Shown: in pieces, positions 1 to 7,842 of the stretch | Position numbering within the stretch: position 1 is the stretch's first letter | Layout of the letters: each line of letters starts with the position of its first letter | DNA from: Helicobacter himalayensis | GTDB lineage: Bacteria > Campylobacterota > Campylobacteria > Campylobacterales > Helicobacteraceae | Direction of reading: 5' to 3' | DNA: 64,000 nucleotides | Assembly (NCBI RefSeq): GCF_001602095.1 | Contig: NZ_CP014991.1 | Span: 434,001-498,000, forward strand | Notes under the pieces: model-generated | Seen by the model: the letters and a program-made list of their open reading frames with translations, nothing else | Told to the model about the DNA's origin: nothing | Database searches by the model: none | Program-made: the position numbers and the translations under genes

Positions 1-1
1 C

Positions 2-556
2 TCACGCTCGGAATATTTGTATTTGCACTCGCTTTTAGATTCTTTGCAATATGAAAAGAGAATCGCACAAGGCGCGTATTTGCCAAAGTTTGACGCCACC
101 TTTTCACGCCTTTGGTATAGCAATGATGTTAGCACGCTCAATCGCCTCGGCACAAATTTGCAATCGCAGGCAAAACTTAGCGTTACTTGGAATGTTTTTA
201 ATGGCTTAAGCGATAGATATGTCATAGAATCTAAGCATTTTGAGATTCTCTCTACCCAAAGCCGTTTGGTGGATTTGAAACGCGAGCTAAATCTCGCGCT
301 TGATAAGGCTCTAAGTGATTTAAACATTGCAAAAGAGCAGTATGAAGTTTCTAAAAATGCCGTGAGTTTAGCCGAGGAGAGCTATAAAATCGTGCAAAAT
401 CGCTACAAACAAAATATTGAGACTTCAAGGGAATTGCTAAACTCTGAAGTTGCGCTTTCACAAGCGAGATTGCATTTCAACCAATCTGAGCACCGCATAA
501 ATCTTGCTTTGGCAAATTTAGAGCGCATTGTGCAAGATTCACTAAATAAAATCTAG
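2..556 (+). CDS. TolC-family outer membrane efflux protein, C-terminal part
   Basis: The reading frame is open from base 2, so the gene begins left of the window and only its last ~184 residues are seen. The visible part is rich in long amphipathic helices with Gln, Asn, Ala and Ser, including YEVSKNAVSLAEESYKIV and a following stretch ending NSEVALSQARL, which is typical of the second half of TolC/OEP-family channels. Such proteins form trimeric outer-membrane ducts for tripartite exporters. No inner-membrane pump or adaptor gene is visible because the operon lies upstream. A second, complete TolC-like gene sits at 56531-57925. The family call is firm; the substrate is unknown. Confidence 0.85.
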   Translation, partial: SRSEYLYLHSLLDSLQYEKRIAQGAYLPKFDATFSRLWYSNDVSTLNRLGTNLQSQAKLSVTWNVFNGLSDRYVIESKHFEILSTQSRLVDLKRELNLALDKALSDLNIAKEQYEVSKNAVSLAEESYKIVQNRYKQNIETSRELLNSEVALSQARLHFNQSEHRINLALANLERIVQDSLNKI

Positions 557-584
557 TGCAATAACTTTTTAAGAGAATTTGCCC

Positions 585-590
585 TATAAT
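585..590 (+). promoter_or_regulatory. -10 box upstream of aroQ
   Basis: A perfect TATAAT lies 45 bases before the aroQ start codon, after the stop of the TolC-like gene. Helicobacter housekeeping promoters depend mainly on the -10 box, so no -35 match is expected. It suggests that aroQ and the two following genes start a new transcript. Confidence 0.6.
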
Positions 591-635
591 TGCGCCTTTT
601 TGAAGCAAAAGCATACAACCCAAAAGGAGAATTAA

Positions 636-1121
636 ATGAACATTCTTGTTATTCAAGGTCCAAATCTCAATATTTTAGGGCATCGCGAGCCACATATTTA
701 TGGCAATATCAAGTTAGAGCAAATCCACGAGAATCTTAAAGCTCAAGCAACTCAAAATAACGCGCAAATCGAGTTTTTTCAAAGTAATTTTGAAGGCGAG
801 ATTATCGACAAGCTTCAAGAGTGCATAGGTGGCGAATATGATGGCGTGCTGATTAATCCAGCGGCGTATTCTCATACTTCAATCGCAATCGCAGACGCCA
901 TCGCAAGTTGCGGTGTGCCGGTGGTGGAAGTGCATATTAGCAATATCCACGCTAGAGAGGATTTCCGTGCTAAAAGCTACACAGGGCGTGTGTGTGCGGG
1001 CGTGATAACAGGCTTTGGCGCGTTTGGCTATCACTTGGGATTAATCTCGCTTTTTCAAATCATTAGCGAAATCGCCCACTTAAAAGCCCAGCAAGAGCAG
1101 CAAGCACAAAATAAGGCGTAG
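636..1121 (+). CDS. aroQ: 3-dehydroquinate dehydratase, type II
   Basis: Type II dehydroquinase of the shikimate pathway, which converts 3-dehydroquinate to 3-dehydroshikimate in the cytosol as a dodecamer. The N-terminus IQGPNLNILGHREPHIYG carries the family signature with the catalytic Arg and Tyr region. INPAAYSHTSIAIADAI and PVVEVHISNIHAREDFR match the substrate-binding Asn, Ser and His segments. At 161 residues it is of normal length, with an extra Gln/Ala-rich tail. The start has a good AAGGAG site. The next gene starts 6 bases after the stop, an order (aroQ then M24 peptidase) also known in H. pylori. Confidence 0.96.
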   Translation: MNILVIQGPNLNILGHREPHIYGNIKLEQIHENLKAQATQNNAQIEFFQSNFEGEIIDKLQECIGGEYDGVLINPAAYSHTSIAIADAIASCGVPVVEVHISNIHAREDFRAKSYTGRVCAGVITGFGAFGYHLGLISLFQIISEIAHLKAQQEQQAQNKA

Positions 1122-1127
1122 ATTCTT

Positions 1128-2186
1128 ATGGAGGTAGAATCCTATTTTGCGCTAAGTCAAAGCGCGCAGTATTATGAATGTGGGTTTGACTGCGATAATG
1201 CTATCGTGCTAAAAACACCAGAATCTAAGTTTTTTTTCACCGATATGCGCTATGTTTTAGAAGCGAAGCAAAATGTCATAAAAGGCGTTGAGGTGGTGGA
1301 TTCTGCGGAGTTATGCACCTCACTAGCCAAAGCCATTAAAAAGCTAAATCTCACAACATTAGGCTTTGATTCTTTAGAAGTCTCGCTTGATTTTTACCAT
1401 TCCTTGTGTGCGCATTTAGGCAAGCTAGGTGCAAAATGTGAGCTTGTGGCAATGCCAAATTTTCACCAGCATTTGCGTGTGTGTAAGAGTGAATCGCAAA
1501 TTGCGCTTATTAGGCAATCTCAAAAGCTCAATAAAAAGGCTTTTAAGAAGTTCGCAGATTTTCTCTCTTGTGCAATTGTGGATAAAAAGCCCTTAAGCGA
1601 GCAGAATCTGCATTTTTATGCCAGCACATTTTTGAGTATGAATGGAAAATATGAACTAAGCTTTAATCCAATCATTGGGATTAATGCCACAGGTGCGAAA
1701 CCCCACGCCTTGCCAAGTGCGGAGATTACATTAAACAAAAACGATCTTTTACTCTTTGATGCGGGGATAAAATTTAAGCATTACTGCTCGGATATGACGC
1801 GCACCGCGCGCGTGGGCAAAAATATGGATTTTAGCAAAGAGCAAAAATTTAAAAATAAAAAACAGCAAAAAATCTATGATATTGTAAGGAAAGCCCAAGA
1901 AAATGCCATTACAAAGGCGCGCGTGGGAATGAAAGCAAAAGAGATTGATTCTCTTGCGCGCAAGTGTATAGAATCTGCTGGTTATGGGGAATTTTTCGTG
2001 CATTCCACAGGACACGGCATAGGGCTTGATATTCACGAGCTGCCCCGCATTTCTGCGCGTAGTGAAATGGTGATAGAAGAGGGTATGGTATTTTCTATCG
2101 AGCCGGGAATCTATCTGGGCGATGAATTTGGCGTGAGGATTGAAGATCTTGTCGTTATGCGTAATGGTGTCGCTGAGGTGTTATGA
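1128..2186 (+). CDS. pepQ: M24-family metallopeptidase (Xaa-Pro aminopeptidase type)
   Basis: A creatinase/aminopeptidase P-type N-terminal domain (about residues 1-130) is followed by the pita-bread catalytic domain. All five metal ligands can be placed: the two Asp in FDAGIKFKHYCSDMTR, the His in HSTGHGIGLDIHELP, and the Glu in FSIEPGIYL and GVRIEDLVVM. It therefore should hydrolyse Xaa-Pro bonds or dipeptides in the cytosol. It lies 6 bases after aroQ and its stop overlaps the start of the next gene by 4 bases (ATGA), indicating translational coupling. The H. pylori counterpart is annotated pepQ; true prolidase versus aminopeptidase P specificity cannot be told here. Confidence 0.9.
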   Translation: MEVESYFALSQSAQYYECGFDCDNAIVLKTPESKFFFTDMRYVLEAKQNVIKGVEVVDSAELCTSLAKAIKKLNLTTLGFDSLEVSLDFYHSLCAHLGKLGAKCELVAMPNFHQHLRVCKSESQIALIRQSQKLNKKAFKKFADFLSCAIVDKKPLSEQNLHFYASTFLSMNGKYELSFNPIIGINATGAKPHALPSAEITLNKNDLLLFDAGIKFKHYCSDMTRTARVGKNMDFSKEQKFKNKKQQKIYDIVRKAQENAITKARVGMKAKEIDSLARKCIESAGYGEFFVHSTGHGIGLDIHELPRISARSEMVIEEGMVFSIEPGIYLGDEFGVRIEDLVVMRNGVAEVL

Positions 2187-4117
2187 ATCTTTCTGAAATC
2201 TTGCATACAAATGATTTTGCGCGCTTAGATTCTTATATGAGTGCGACTTTTGCGCGCAATATGATGTTTTTTAGCACGCTCAATCCGAGTCTTTTTGCAC
2301 GGCTTAAGTCTGCGCCCACCACGCACAATCTCTACTTTGATGGCAAAGAGCTAAATATTATCAATCTTAGCGATGGCGCGTTTGTGTACAGACAAGGCGA
2401 GATGTTAGCCCTGCAACGCGCCCTAGCGGTAAATCCGCTCAATAACACAAATTATGAGCTTTATACAAATAACCTCGCACTACAAAAGCTAGACGAGGAG
2501 AAAATCCCGCTAACCGCGAAAGTTTGCAACAATCTTATTAACCTTATGCTTGCCTTTCCTTCGCAAAAAGAGTTTCTTTTGAGTGCGAGTTTTCTGCCAA
2601 GTCTTACGATTTTTGGCGCGTTAGGAGGGGTGTTTTTGCAGATTCTCTTAGAATCTGGTGTGTATTTTCATTCTTTGTTGCTTTTTGAGGAATACCTTGA
2701 TATGTTCCGCATTATGCTGTATTTTGTGGATTTTGAGTTGCTTTTTGCGCGCGTGAGCGAGAAGTCGTGTTATTTGTTTGTGGAAAATCTCATCAATAAG
2801 GAGTTTGTCAATAGCTACTTTAGCACGCATAAAATCACGAATAATTTTTTGCGCCTTGAGCTGTATTTGTATGAAAGTCCCAAGATTGCTAGCGCGCGTA
2901 GTATCGTGCAGGAGGCGTATAAGATAAATGCGCGCGGTTGGGGGAGCTTTGATGATGAGATGATAGGCGTGAGAAATAGTGTGAAAAATTTTCATACAAA
3001 TTTTGGAATCCTAAACCTTCCAAAACGTGTGAATGTGCCAATTTGCGTGGTGGGAAATGGGGTGAGTTTAGATTCTTTGCTTCCTTTTATTAAAAAAAAT
3101 GCACCAAATATGCTGATTTTTTCCTGTGGTACGGCTTTAAAACCGCTTAAAGCTTATGGCATAGAGCCGGATTTTCAAATCGAAATTGAACGCATTTCTT
3201 ATCTTAAAGAAGTGCTAGAGGGCGCGCCGCTAGGAGATACGACGCTTTTATGCGGAAGTGTGGTGCAGCCAAATGCGATAAATCTTGCCAAAAAAGGCTT
3301 TTTGTTTATGCGTGGCGGGAGTGCGAGTGCGTATATGTTTAGCCCAAAAAGTGTGGTTGAGTTTAGCGCGCCTTATGTTGGAAATGCAGGCTTTGCACTT
3401 GCGGCACTTTTGGGCGAGGAGGTGCTTATTTGCGGGCTAGATTGTGGCTATATACAGGGCAAAAGCAAGCATGCTAAAAATTCTTTTTATGGCACAGAAT
3501 CTAGCGCGATTCCGACAAATGCCTTTGAAGTGCGCGCAAACAAGGATAAAAAAGTCTTTTCTGACGCGCTTTTTTCGTTAAGTGCGCAGAGCATTGAGCG
3601 TGCGATTAAGGTTTTTGCGCCAAATCTTGTGCTAAATTTGGGCGAGGGTGCGTATCTGCAAGGAAGTAGGGCGTGTGAAGTTGATTCGTTTGAGTTAAGA
3701 AAAGTCAATAAAGCGCGCGCTATTAAGCAGATAGAATCTTACTTTCAAAAAGACTACAACAAGGTATTTAAAGAAAAAAAATTCACAGATTTATACACAA
3801 AAGAGGTGTTGGAGTATAAAGATGAGCTTTTAAGGGCTTTGCGCGTCAATGTGGGGAGCAAAAAAGAGCTATTTGCACTTGTGGATAAGGTGCATCGCCT
3901 AAGCCTTAGGAAAAGTGCGAGTTTGCCATTTGTGGGGATTTTGTTTGAAGGCTCAATCGCGCATATTTTGCATACGCTTATGGTGTGTGTGTTGCATTTA
4001 AGCAGTGATGATATTAGTGAGTTTTATGCGAAAGCTTATGCGCTCATCGAGCAGGGTTTAGGTGCTATGGGTGTGAGCTATCGCCTCTTTGCAATGCAAA
4101 ATAAAATGGCAAAATAA
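2183..4117 (+). CDS. Motility accessory factor (Maf)-type, DUF115 glycosyltransferase-like protein
   Basis: This 644-residue protein carries a central MptE-like/DUF115 domain (about residues 275-480) with PICVVGNGVSLDSLLPFI, IFSCGTALKPLKAYGIEPDF and GNAGFALAALLGEEVLICG. In Campylobacter and Helicobacter such Maf proteins are required for adding pseudaminic or legionaminic acid to flagellin in the cytosol before export. The flanking N- and C-terminal regions are helical and less conserved. The start codon overlaps the stop of the M24 peptidase. No flagellin or sugar-biosynthesis gene is nearby, so the flagellin link rests on the family. Paralogues are common in these genomes, hence no gene symbol. 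Confidence 0.85.
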   Translation: MNLSEILHTNDFARLDSYMSATFARNMMFFSTLNPSLFARLKSAPTTHNLYFDGKELNIINLSDGAFVYRQGEMLALQRALAVNPLNNTNYELYTNNLALQKLDEEKIPLTAKVCNNLINLMLAFPSQKEFLLSASFLPSLTIFGALGGVFLQILLESGVYFHSLLLFEEYLDMFRIMLYFVDFELLFARVSEKSCYLFVENLINKEFVNSYFSTHKITNNFLRLELYLYESPKIASARSIVQEAYKINARGWGSFDDEMIGVRNSVKNFHTNFGILNLPKRVNVPICVVGNGVSLDSLLPFIKKNAPNMLIFSCGTALKPLKAYGIEPDFQIEIERISYLKEVLEGAPLGDTTLLCGSVVQPNAINLAKKGFLFMRGGSASAYMFSPKSVVEFSAPYVGNAGFALAALLGEEVLICGLDCGYIQGKSKHAKNSFYGTESSAIPTNAFEVRANKDKKVFSDALFSLSAQSIERAIKVFAPNLVLNLGEGAYLQGSRACEVDSFELRKVNKARAIKQIESYFQKDYNKVFKEKKFTDLYTKEVLEYKDELLRALRVNVGSKKELFALVDKVHRLSLRKSASLPFVGILFEGSIAHILHTLMVCVLHLSSDDISEFYAKAYALIEQGLGAMGVSYRLFAMQNKMAK

Positions 4118-4124
4118 GCAAATA

Positions 4125-4318
4125 TTAATCTTTTTCCAAAGAGAACCTAGATTTTCTGTAATTTGGTGGCAATGTAGATTCTGGCTTTGAGTTTATCAGC
4201 AAGCGCAATGTAGATATTTCATTGAAAGTCTTTGGATTTTTAAAATCTGGTGTGTAGCAAAGATGTTTTGATGACGGCGCAAGAAATGTTCCTCATCGCT
4301 AAGTTGTGGATTTGAAAA
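4125..4318 (-). pseudogene. Frameshifted remnant resembling a TupA-like ATP-grasp/glycosyltransferase N-terminus
   Basis: The 321-base gap between the Maf gene and the haemoglobin gene has no intact gene. On the minus strand two adjoining frames read like one broken protein: LSDEEHFLRRHQNIF (upstream frame) and then YTPDFKNPKTFNE, continuing to a stop at 4125, with the frame change near 4255-4265. The NPKTFNE segment recalls the start of TupA-like ATP-grasp and related polysaccharide proteins, from memory. There is no start codon or ribosome-binding site for the upstream frame. I read it as a decayed leftover of a surface-polysaccharide gene. Confidence 0.45.
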
Positions 4319-4438
4319 TCAAGGGGCGCATTATAGCTAAGGTTTAGGTGAGTTTCACAAGACTTATTATCTTTTAAGTTTGCATTATGATTTTTAATTT
4401 ATACTTGCGCTTTAAATTTAACTTAAAGGGGGGAGTGT

Positions 4439-4813
4439 ATGTTAAAAATCACACATGATTCTATTGCAAAGCTTATGGATATTTTTTATGAAAAAGTGCG
4501 CAAAGACGCCAATCTAGCGCCTATTTTTAACGCCAAAATCGGAGAATCTGATACTAAATGGCAACATCATAAAAAGCATATTGGGAATTTTTGGAAGCAA
4601 ATGCTTTTAGGAGAATCCACTTTCAATGGGCAACCACTTAAAAAGCATTTGGAGCTTCCGCCATTCCCGCGTGAGCGCTTTGATGACTGGCTCGCACTAT
4701 TTGAAGAGTCCTTGCACCAAGTGTATGATGAACCCACAAGCGCGCATATTTTGGAGGTTGCGCGCGGGATTGCGGGGCGCTTTCAAATGATGATATATGA
4801 TATGCCCCACTAA
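4439..4813 (+). CDS. Group III truncated haemoglobin (Ctb-like)
   Basis: The 124-residue protein closely resembles C. jejuni Ctb, a group III (P) truncated haemoglobin. Shared features are SIAKLMDIFYEKVRKD at the N-terminus, IGNFWKQMLLGE in the haem-contact region, and GQPLKKHLELPPFP with the proximal His. Ctb binds oxygen tightly and is linked to nitrosative stress and microaerobic growth in Campylobacter. The start codon follows an unusual GGGGGG run (4429-4434) that doubles as the ribosome-binding site. The methyltransferase gene follows after 10 bases, so both are probably co-transcribed. Confidence 0.93.
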   Translation: MLKITHDSIAKLMDIFYEKVRKDANLAPIFNAKIGESDTKWQHHKKHIGNFWKQMLLGESTFNGQPLKKHLELPPFPRERFDDWLALFEESLHQVYDEPTSAHILEVARGIAGRFQMMIYDMPH

Positions 4814-4823
4814 ATGCTAGTAA

Positions 4824-5693
4824 ATGCTAGAGCTTAGGCAAAGTGCGGATTTGAGCTTTAGCGCGTATAGTGTGGAGTTTGATGAGTGTTATCATAGCTT
4901 GAGAGAGGGCGCGCTCAAAGAAAGCTTGCAAAAGCACATACAGCCCGCATTTGCAAAAATCTTGCAGAATCTGCGCGCGCAAAGGGCTTCACAAAATGCC
5001 TTACGAAATGTTTCGCAAAATACCTTGCAGAGTGACACTTTTGCAGGCGGTATTTTTGAAAATGCTGCTTTTGACACGCTAAAAGCGCCTGTGTGCGAGG
5101 CTCAAGCACACATTACTATTTTAGATATTTGCTTTGGGCTAGGTTATAATAGCTTTGCAACCTTGCTTTATTACGCCACTTACGCGCCAAAGATAAGGCT
5201 TAAAATTTATTCCCCAGAAAAAGACTGCGCACTTTTAGATTCTCTGTCTTCTTTTCCCTATCCTAGCGAGTTTAACGCACTTTCTTTAAGTGAGATTTTG
5301 TATGCGCTTACACATTATGGAGTTTATGAGGGCAAAAACGCGGATATTGCGCTTTATAAAGGCGACGCGCTAGAATATGTCAAAACCTTGCAAAATGAAA
5401 GCTTTGATATTATCTATCAAGACGCATTTTCACCGCGCAAAAATCCCGCACTTTGGAGCGAGGAATATTTTATGCAATGTTTTAGAATCTTAAAGCCAAA
5501 TGGGATTCTCACCACTTATTCTCAAAGTGTGCAAATCCGCCAAAATGCCATAAATTGTGGATTTTTTGCCTATGATTTTAAGCAAGAAATTTGTGAGGGT
5601 GCAAATAAAATTCGCGGTGGCACACTTTTGTTAAAAGAGCCACTTTTAGAGTTGGAAAATTATGCGCTTAAAGGTATCGCAAAGAGAGGGTGA
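4824..5693 (+). CDS. MnmC-type tRNA U34 methyltransferase, stand-alone (MnmD-like)
   Basis: A SAM-dependent methyltransferase corresponding to the N-terminal half of MnmC, without the FAD oxidoreductase half. SAM motif I is DICFGLGYNSFATLL (about residues 100-115). The diagnostic motif IIYQDAFSPRKNPALW follows near residue 200. The family methylates 5-aminomethyl(-2-thio)uridine at tRNA position 34 to the mnm5 form. MnmA, which adds the 2-thio group, is encoded at 45677-46708. The segment at about residues 50-85 (LRAQRASQNALRNVSQNT region) is low in complexity and looks like a lineage-specific insertion. An earlier ATG at 4814 runs into a stop, which supports the start at 4824. Confidence 0.85.
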   Translation: MLELRQSADLSFSAYSVEFDECYHSLREGALKESLQKHIQPAFAKILQNLRAQRASQNALRNVSQNTLQSDTFAGGIFENAAFDTLKAPVCEAQAHITILDICFGLGYNSFATLLYYATYAPKIRLKIYSPEKDCALLDSLSSFPYPSEFNALSLSEILYALTHYGVYEGKNADIALYKGDALEYVKTLQNESFDIIYQDAFSPRKNPALWSEEYFMQCFRILKPNGILTTYSQSVQIRQNAINCGFFAYDFKQEICEGANKIRGGTLLLKEPLLELENYALKGIAKRG

Positions 5694-6018
5694 GAGATTT
5701 AAAACATTGTCATATTGAGGTATAGCCCCCCCCCTTTTTTTTGTCATATTGAGGCGTAGCCGAAATATCTACAAAGCCAAAATACCCCCTTTTGTCATAT
5801 TGAACATTTGAAAAATGCGAAATATCCCTTTTAGAATCTTTAAGAGATTCTTCGGGCATAAAGCCCTCAGAATGACAAGGGGGCAGTATGACAAAAAAAA
5901 AGGGGGATAGAATGACAAAGGGAAGTTTCAGAATGGCAAACAAAAAAAAAGGGGGGGGTAGAATGACATTTGCCTTGTCATATTGAGCGCAAGCGAAATA
6001 TCTTAGAATTTAGATTCT
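5694..6018. repeat. Cluster of GTCATATTGAG/GTCATTCTGAG repeats with mirrored homopolymer tracts
   Basis: This convergent intergenic region holds no gene. Plus-oriented units starting GTCATATTGAG lie at 5709, 5743, 5794 and 5976. Minus-oriented units (ending AGAATGACA or TATGACA) lie at 5833-5876, 5893-5916 and 5942-5968. The first plus unit runs into C9T8 (5726-5742) and the last minus unit starts as A9G8 (5942-5958), so the ends can pair into a large hairpin. Shorter C5T4 and A9G5 versions occur inside. The unit at 5833-5876 (hairpin GGGCATAAAGCCC) recurs at 17899-17944. Polymer lengths are probably variable. Confidence 0.8.
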
Positions 6019-6098
6019 ATTCCCTCTAATTTATCGCCTTCGCGGGAGTGAATTCCGCTTTGTCTCCACTTCGAGCGCGTACTCAACGCTTTTTGATT
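6019..6098 (-). repeat. Copy of the ~80-bp dispersed repeat (AACCAAAAAACG family)
   Basis: Read on the minus strand it follows the same plan as the other copies: AATCAAAAAGCG start, a GCGCTCGAAGTGGAG middle, an AAGCGGAATTCACTCCCGC hairpin, then GGCGATAAATTAGAGGGAATA. It is one of the more divergent members. It lies between the converging mnmC-like and porin genes, beside the second repeat family. Confidence 0.65.
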
Positions 6099-6160
6099 AT
6101 TTAGAATCTAAGATTTCTATGAGAGAAAATTTAAAGTAAGACTAAAGAAAAGCAAGAAGC

Positions 6161-6189
6161 TTTCTAAGCGGGGGTTGCCCACTTAGAAA
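6161..6189 (-). terminator. Rho-independent terminator of the porin gene
   Basis: TTTCTAAG (6161-6168) and CTTAGAAA (6182-6189) form an 8-bp stem extended inward by G/C pairs. On the minus strand it is followed by a T-rich stretch (GCTTCTTGCTTTTCTTT). It starts 10 bases after the porin stop codon. Confidence 0.65.
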
Positions 6190-6198
6190 TTTGAAAAG

Positions 6199-7638
6199 TT
6201 AGAATGCGAATTTCACTTCAGCGCGTGCAATGTGAAGCTTCATATCGCCTACACTTTGTCCATACCAGCTTGTGAAAGTAAAGCGCTCATTGAGCTTATA
6301 GACAAGCGAAGGTGTGATTTCTATAAAGTTTGTGTTTTTGTTGCTAAGTGATGAAGAAGTGAAGTTATTTCTATTCCCGTGAATGTTGTTTGCACCACCT
6401 ACATAGGCTACATCAATGCCGAGTTTAAGCTTTTCAGTCGCATCAAGGACAAACTTCGCATAGCCTACCATAATGTTTGTGCCTTTTACACCACCAGAGC
6501 CAAACATACTTGCGCCATTTCCACCATACACTAGCATATTATGCCATACCATACCACCGAGATTGAATGCACCTTGATTGTCGATGAGTGCGCCATAGCT
6601 ATCGCCAAAGCTTCCAGTAAATCCAGCTTTTAGCATAAAGCTTCCTTTGCTTGCATAGCTTGCTTGGATGTTATACAAACCAGCATTTTTTGCTAAGTCA
6701 TTATTTGGGTTGATAAGGTCTGATTTGTTATGGTTAATAACATCACTACTAGCATTTATTGGTCCAAATCCTTGATATACGAGTGCATTTCCTTTTCCAT
6801 AAATATCTTTCTTATGTTCTCCGCCGTATTTGCCAAATTGTGTGTAGGCAACTTGCGCGCCGAGTCTAAAACCACCTGTGTTGTATCCTAAGTCAAGATA
6901 GGCTGCTGCATTTATCATACGCGAGATAGCTGAAAGATAGAGTTTGTAGTCTAGCCCGCTGCCATCAACTGCTGGCTTTTCTGCTCCGATATAAAAGAGG
7001 TTGTTTTTAAAAGAATCGTGACCATATAGATTCTTGCCTTCTCCATAGCCTCCAAGTGTGCGCATAAATGCCCAGTCCATTGATGACCAAGAGTCGTATG
7101 CTGCGACTTTTAAAGTGGTATTACCAAACTGGAAGGCTGTGCTAGCACCCACACCCCTATCCATAGTGCCATCAGTGAAAGGAGTTTTTAAATACATCAT
7201 TCCCACTTTTGCGCTGTATTTGCCATTTTCATCAAACTTTTTGTTTAAAAATGCTTCAGATACACCAAAGATATTAAGGTTAGCATTAATTCCTTGCCCG
7301 CCTAAGTGTGATGCCCCTGTGCCTAATAAGTCAGTATGCGCGCTGTTACCATTTGCGCTTAGTGGCATACCGCTACCTTGATTGTAGTAAAGTCCAAAGC
7401 CTGCTTGATAGCCTTCAAAATCTTGTGTAAGGAAGTTTAGGTAAGATTTAACCTGAAAACGCGAGCCAGATGCTCTTCCGCCTGCATCTCCTAAGCCTGT
7501 CTTTTCTGTATAGCGCACAAAAGTTGTGCTTGATATACTGGTGCCCTCCAACGCTTCTAAGAAGCTCATCGCACTAGCACTACTAAGAGTACCAAGAGCA
7601 GTTAATGCTGCTAGAGAAAGTTTAAATGTTGTGTTCAT
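6199..7638 (-). CDS. Outer-membrane porin (Campylobacter MOMP/OprD-like family)
   Basis: The 479-residue precursor has a clear signal peptide (residues 1-23, ending TLSSASA). The mature part begins with a coiled segment (MSFLEALEG), and the rest is rich in alternating aromatic/Gly beta-strands. It ends in Phe (ARAEVKFAF), the outer-membrane barrel insertion signal. Length and N-terminal layout fit the single-gene major porins of Campylobacter and enteric helicobacters; identification is by overall pattern rather than a single motif. It has an AAAGGAG ribosome site, its own -10 box and a terminator, so it is a monocistronic, probably strongly expressed gene. Confidence 0.8.
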   Translation of the reverse strand: MNTTFKLSLAALTALGTLSSASAMSFLEALEGTSISSTTFVRYTEKTGLGDAGGRASGSRFQVKSYLNFLTQDFEGYQAGFGLYYNQGSGMPLSANGNSAHTDLLGTGASHLGGQGINANLNIFGVSEAFLNKKFDENGKYSAKVGMMYLKTPFTDGTMDRGVGASTAFQFGNTTLKVAAYDSWSSMDWAFMRTLGGYGEGKNLYGHDSFKNNLFYIGAEKPAVDGSGLDYKLYLSAISRMINAAAYLDLGYNTGGFRLGAQVAYTQFGKYGGEHKKDIYGKGNALVYQGFGPINASSDVINHNKSDLINPNNDLAKNAGLYNIQASYASKGSFMLKAGFTGSFGDSYGALIDNQGAFNLGGMVWHNMLVYGGNGASMFGSGGVKGTNIMVGYAKFVLDATEKLKLGIDVAYVGGANNIHGNRNNFTSSSLSNKNTNFIEITPSLVYKLNERFTFTSWYGQSVGDMKLHIARAEVKFAF

Positions 7639-7681
7639 AGATAACTCCTTTTATGTTTGTTGTTTGCTTAAAGCAATTTTT

Positions 7682-7687
7682 ATTATA
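7682..7687 (-). promoter_or_regulatory. -10 box of the porin gene
   Basis: The complement reads TATAAT, about 44 bases before the porin start codon. With the AAAGGAG ribosome-binding site it gives a simple leader of roughly 35 bases. Confidence 0.6.
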
Positions 7688-7842
7688 GGTTAAATTGTAA
7701 GAATTTAGTAAAGTATTGCGCTTATGTGTTGTGTTGTGTTTAAAGAATGTTACTTTTTGCGCTATTTATGTTATATAGTTTTTTATAGTGTGTAAATGTA
7801 TGCTAGAATTTGGCATTTTTAATCACAAATAGAGGAAAACTA

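Noticed and set aside
2648-2995. Long minus-strand frames opposite the Maf gene and other genes
   Set aside because: They mirror the codon pattern of the real gene on the opposite strand, have no ribosome sites, and encode no recognisable protein.
7810-7842. TTG start for gap at 7810
   Set aside because: It lacks a ribosome site and adds 11 residues before the Rossmann strand; ATG at 7843 has AGAGGA.
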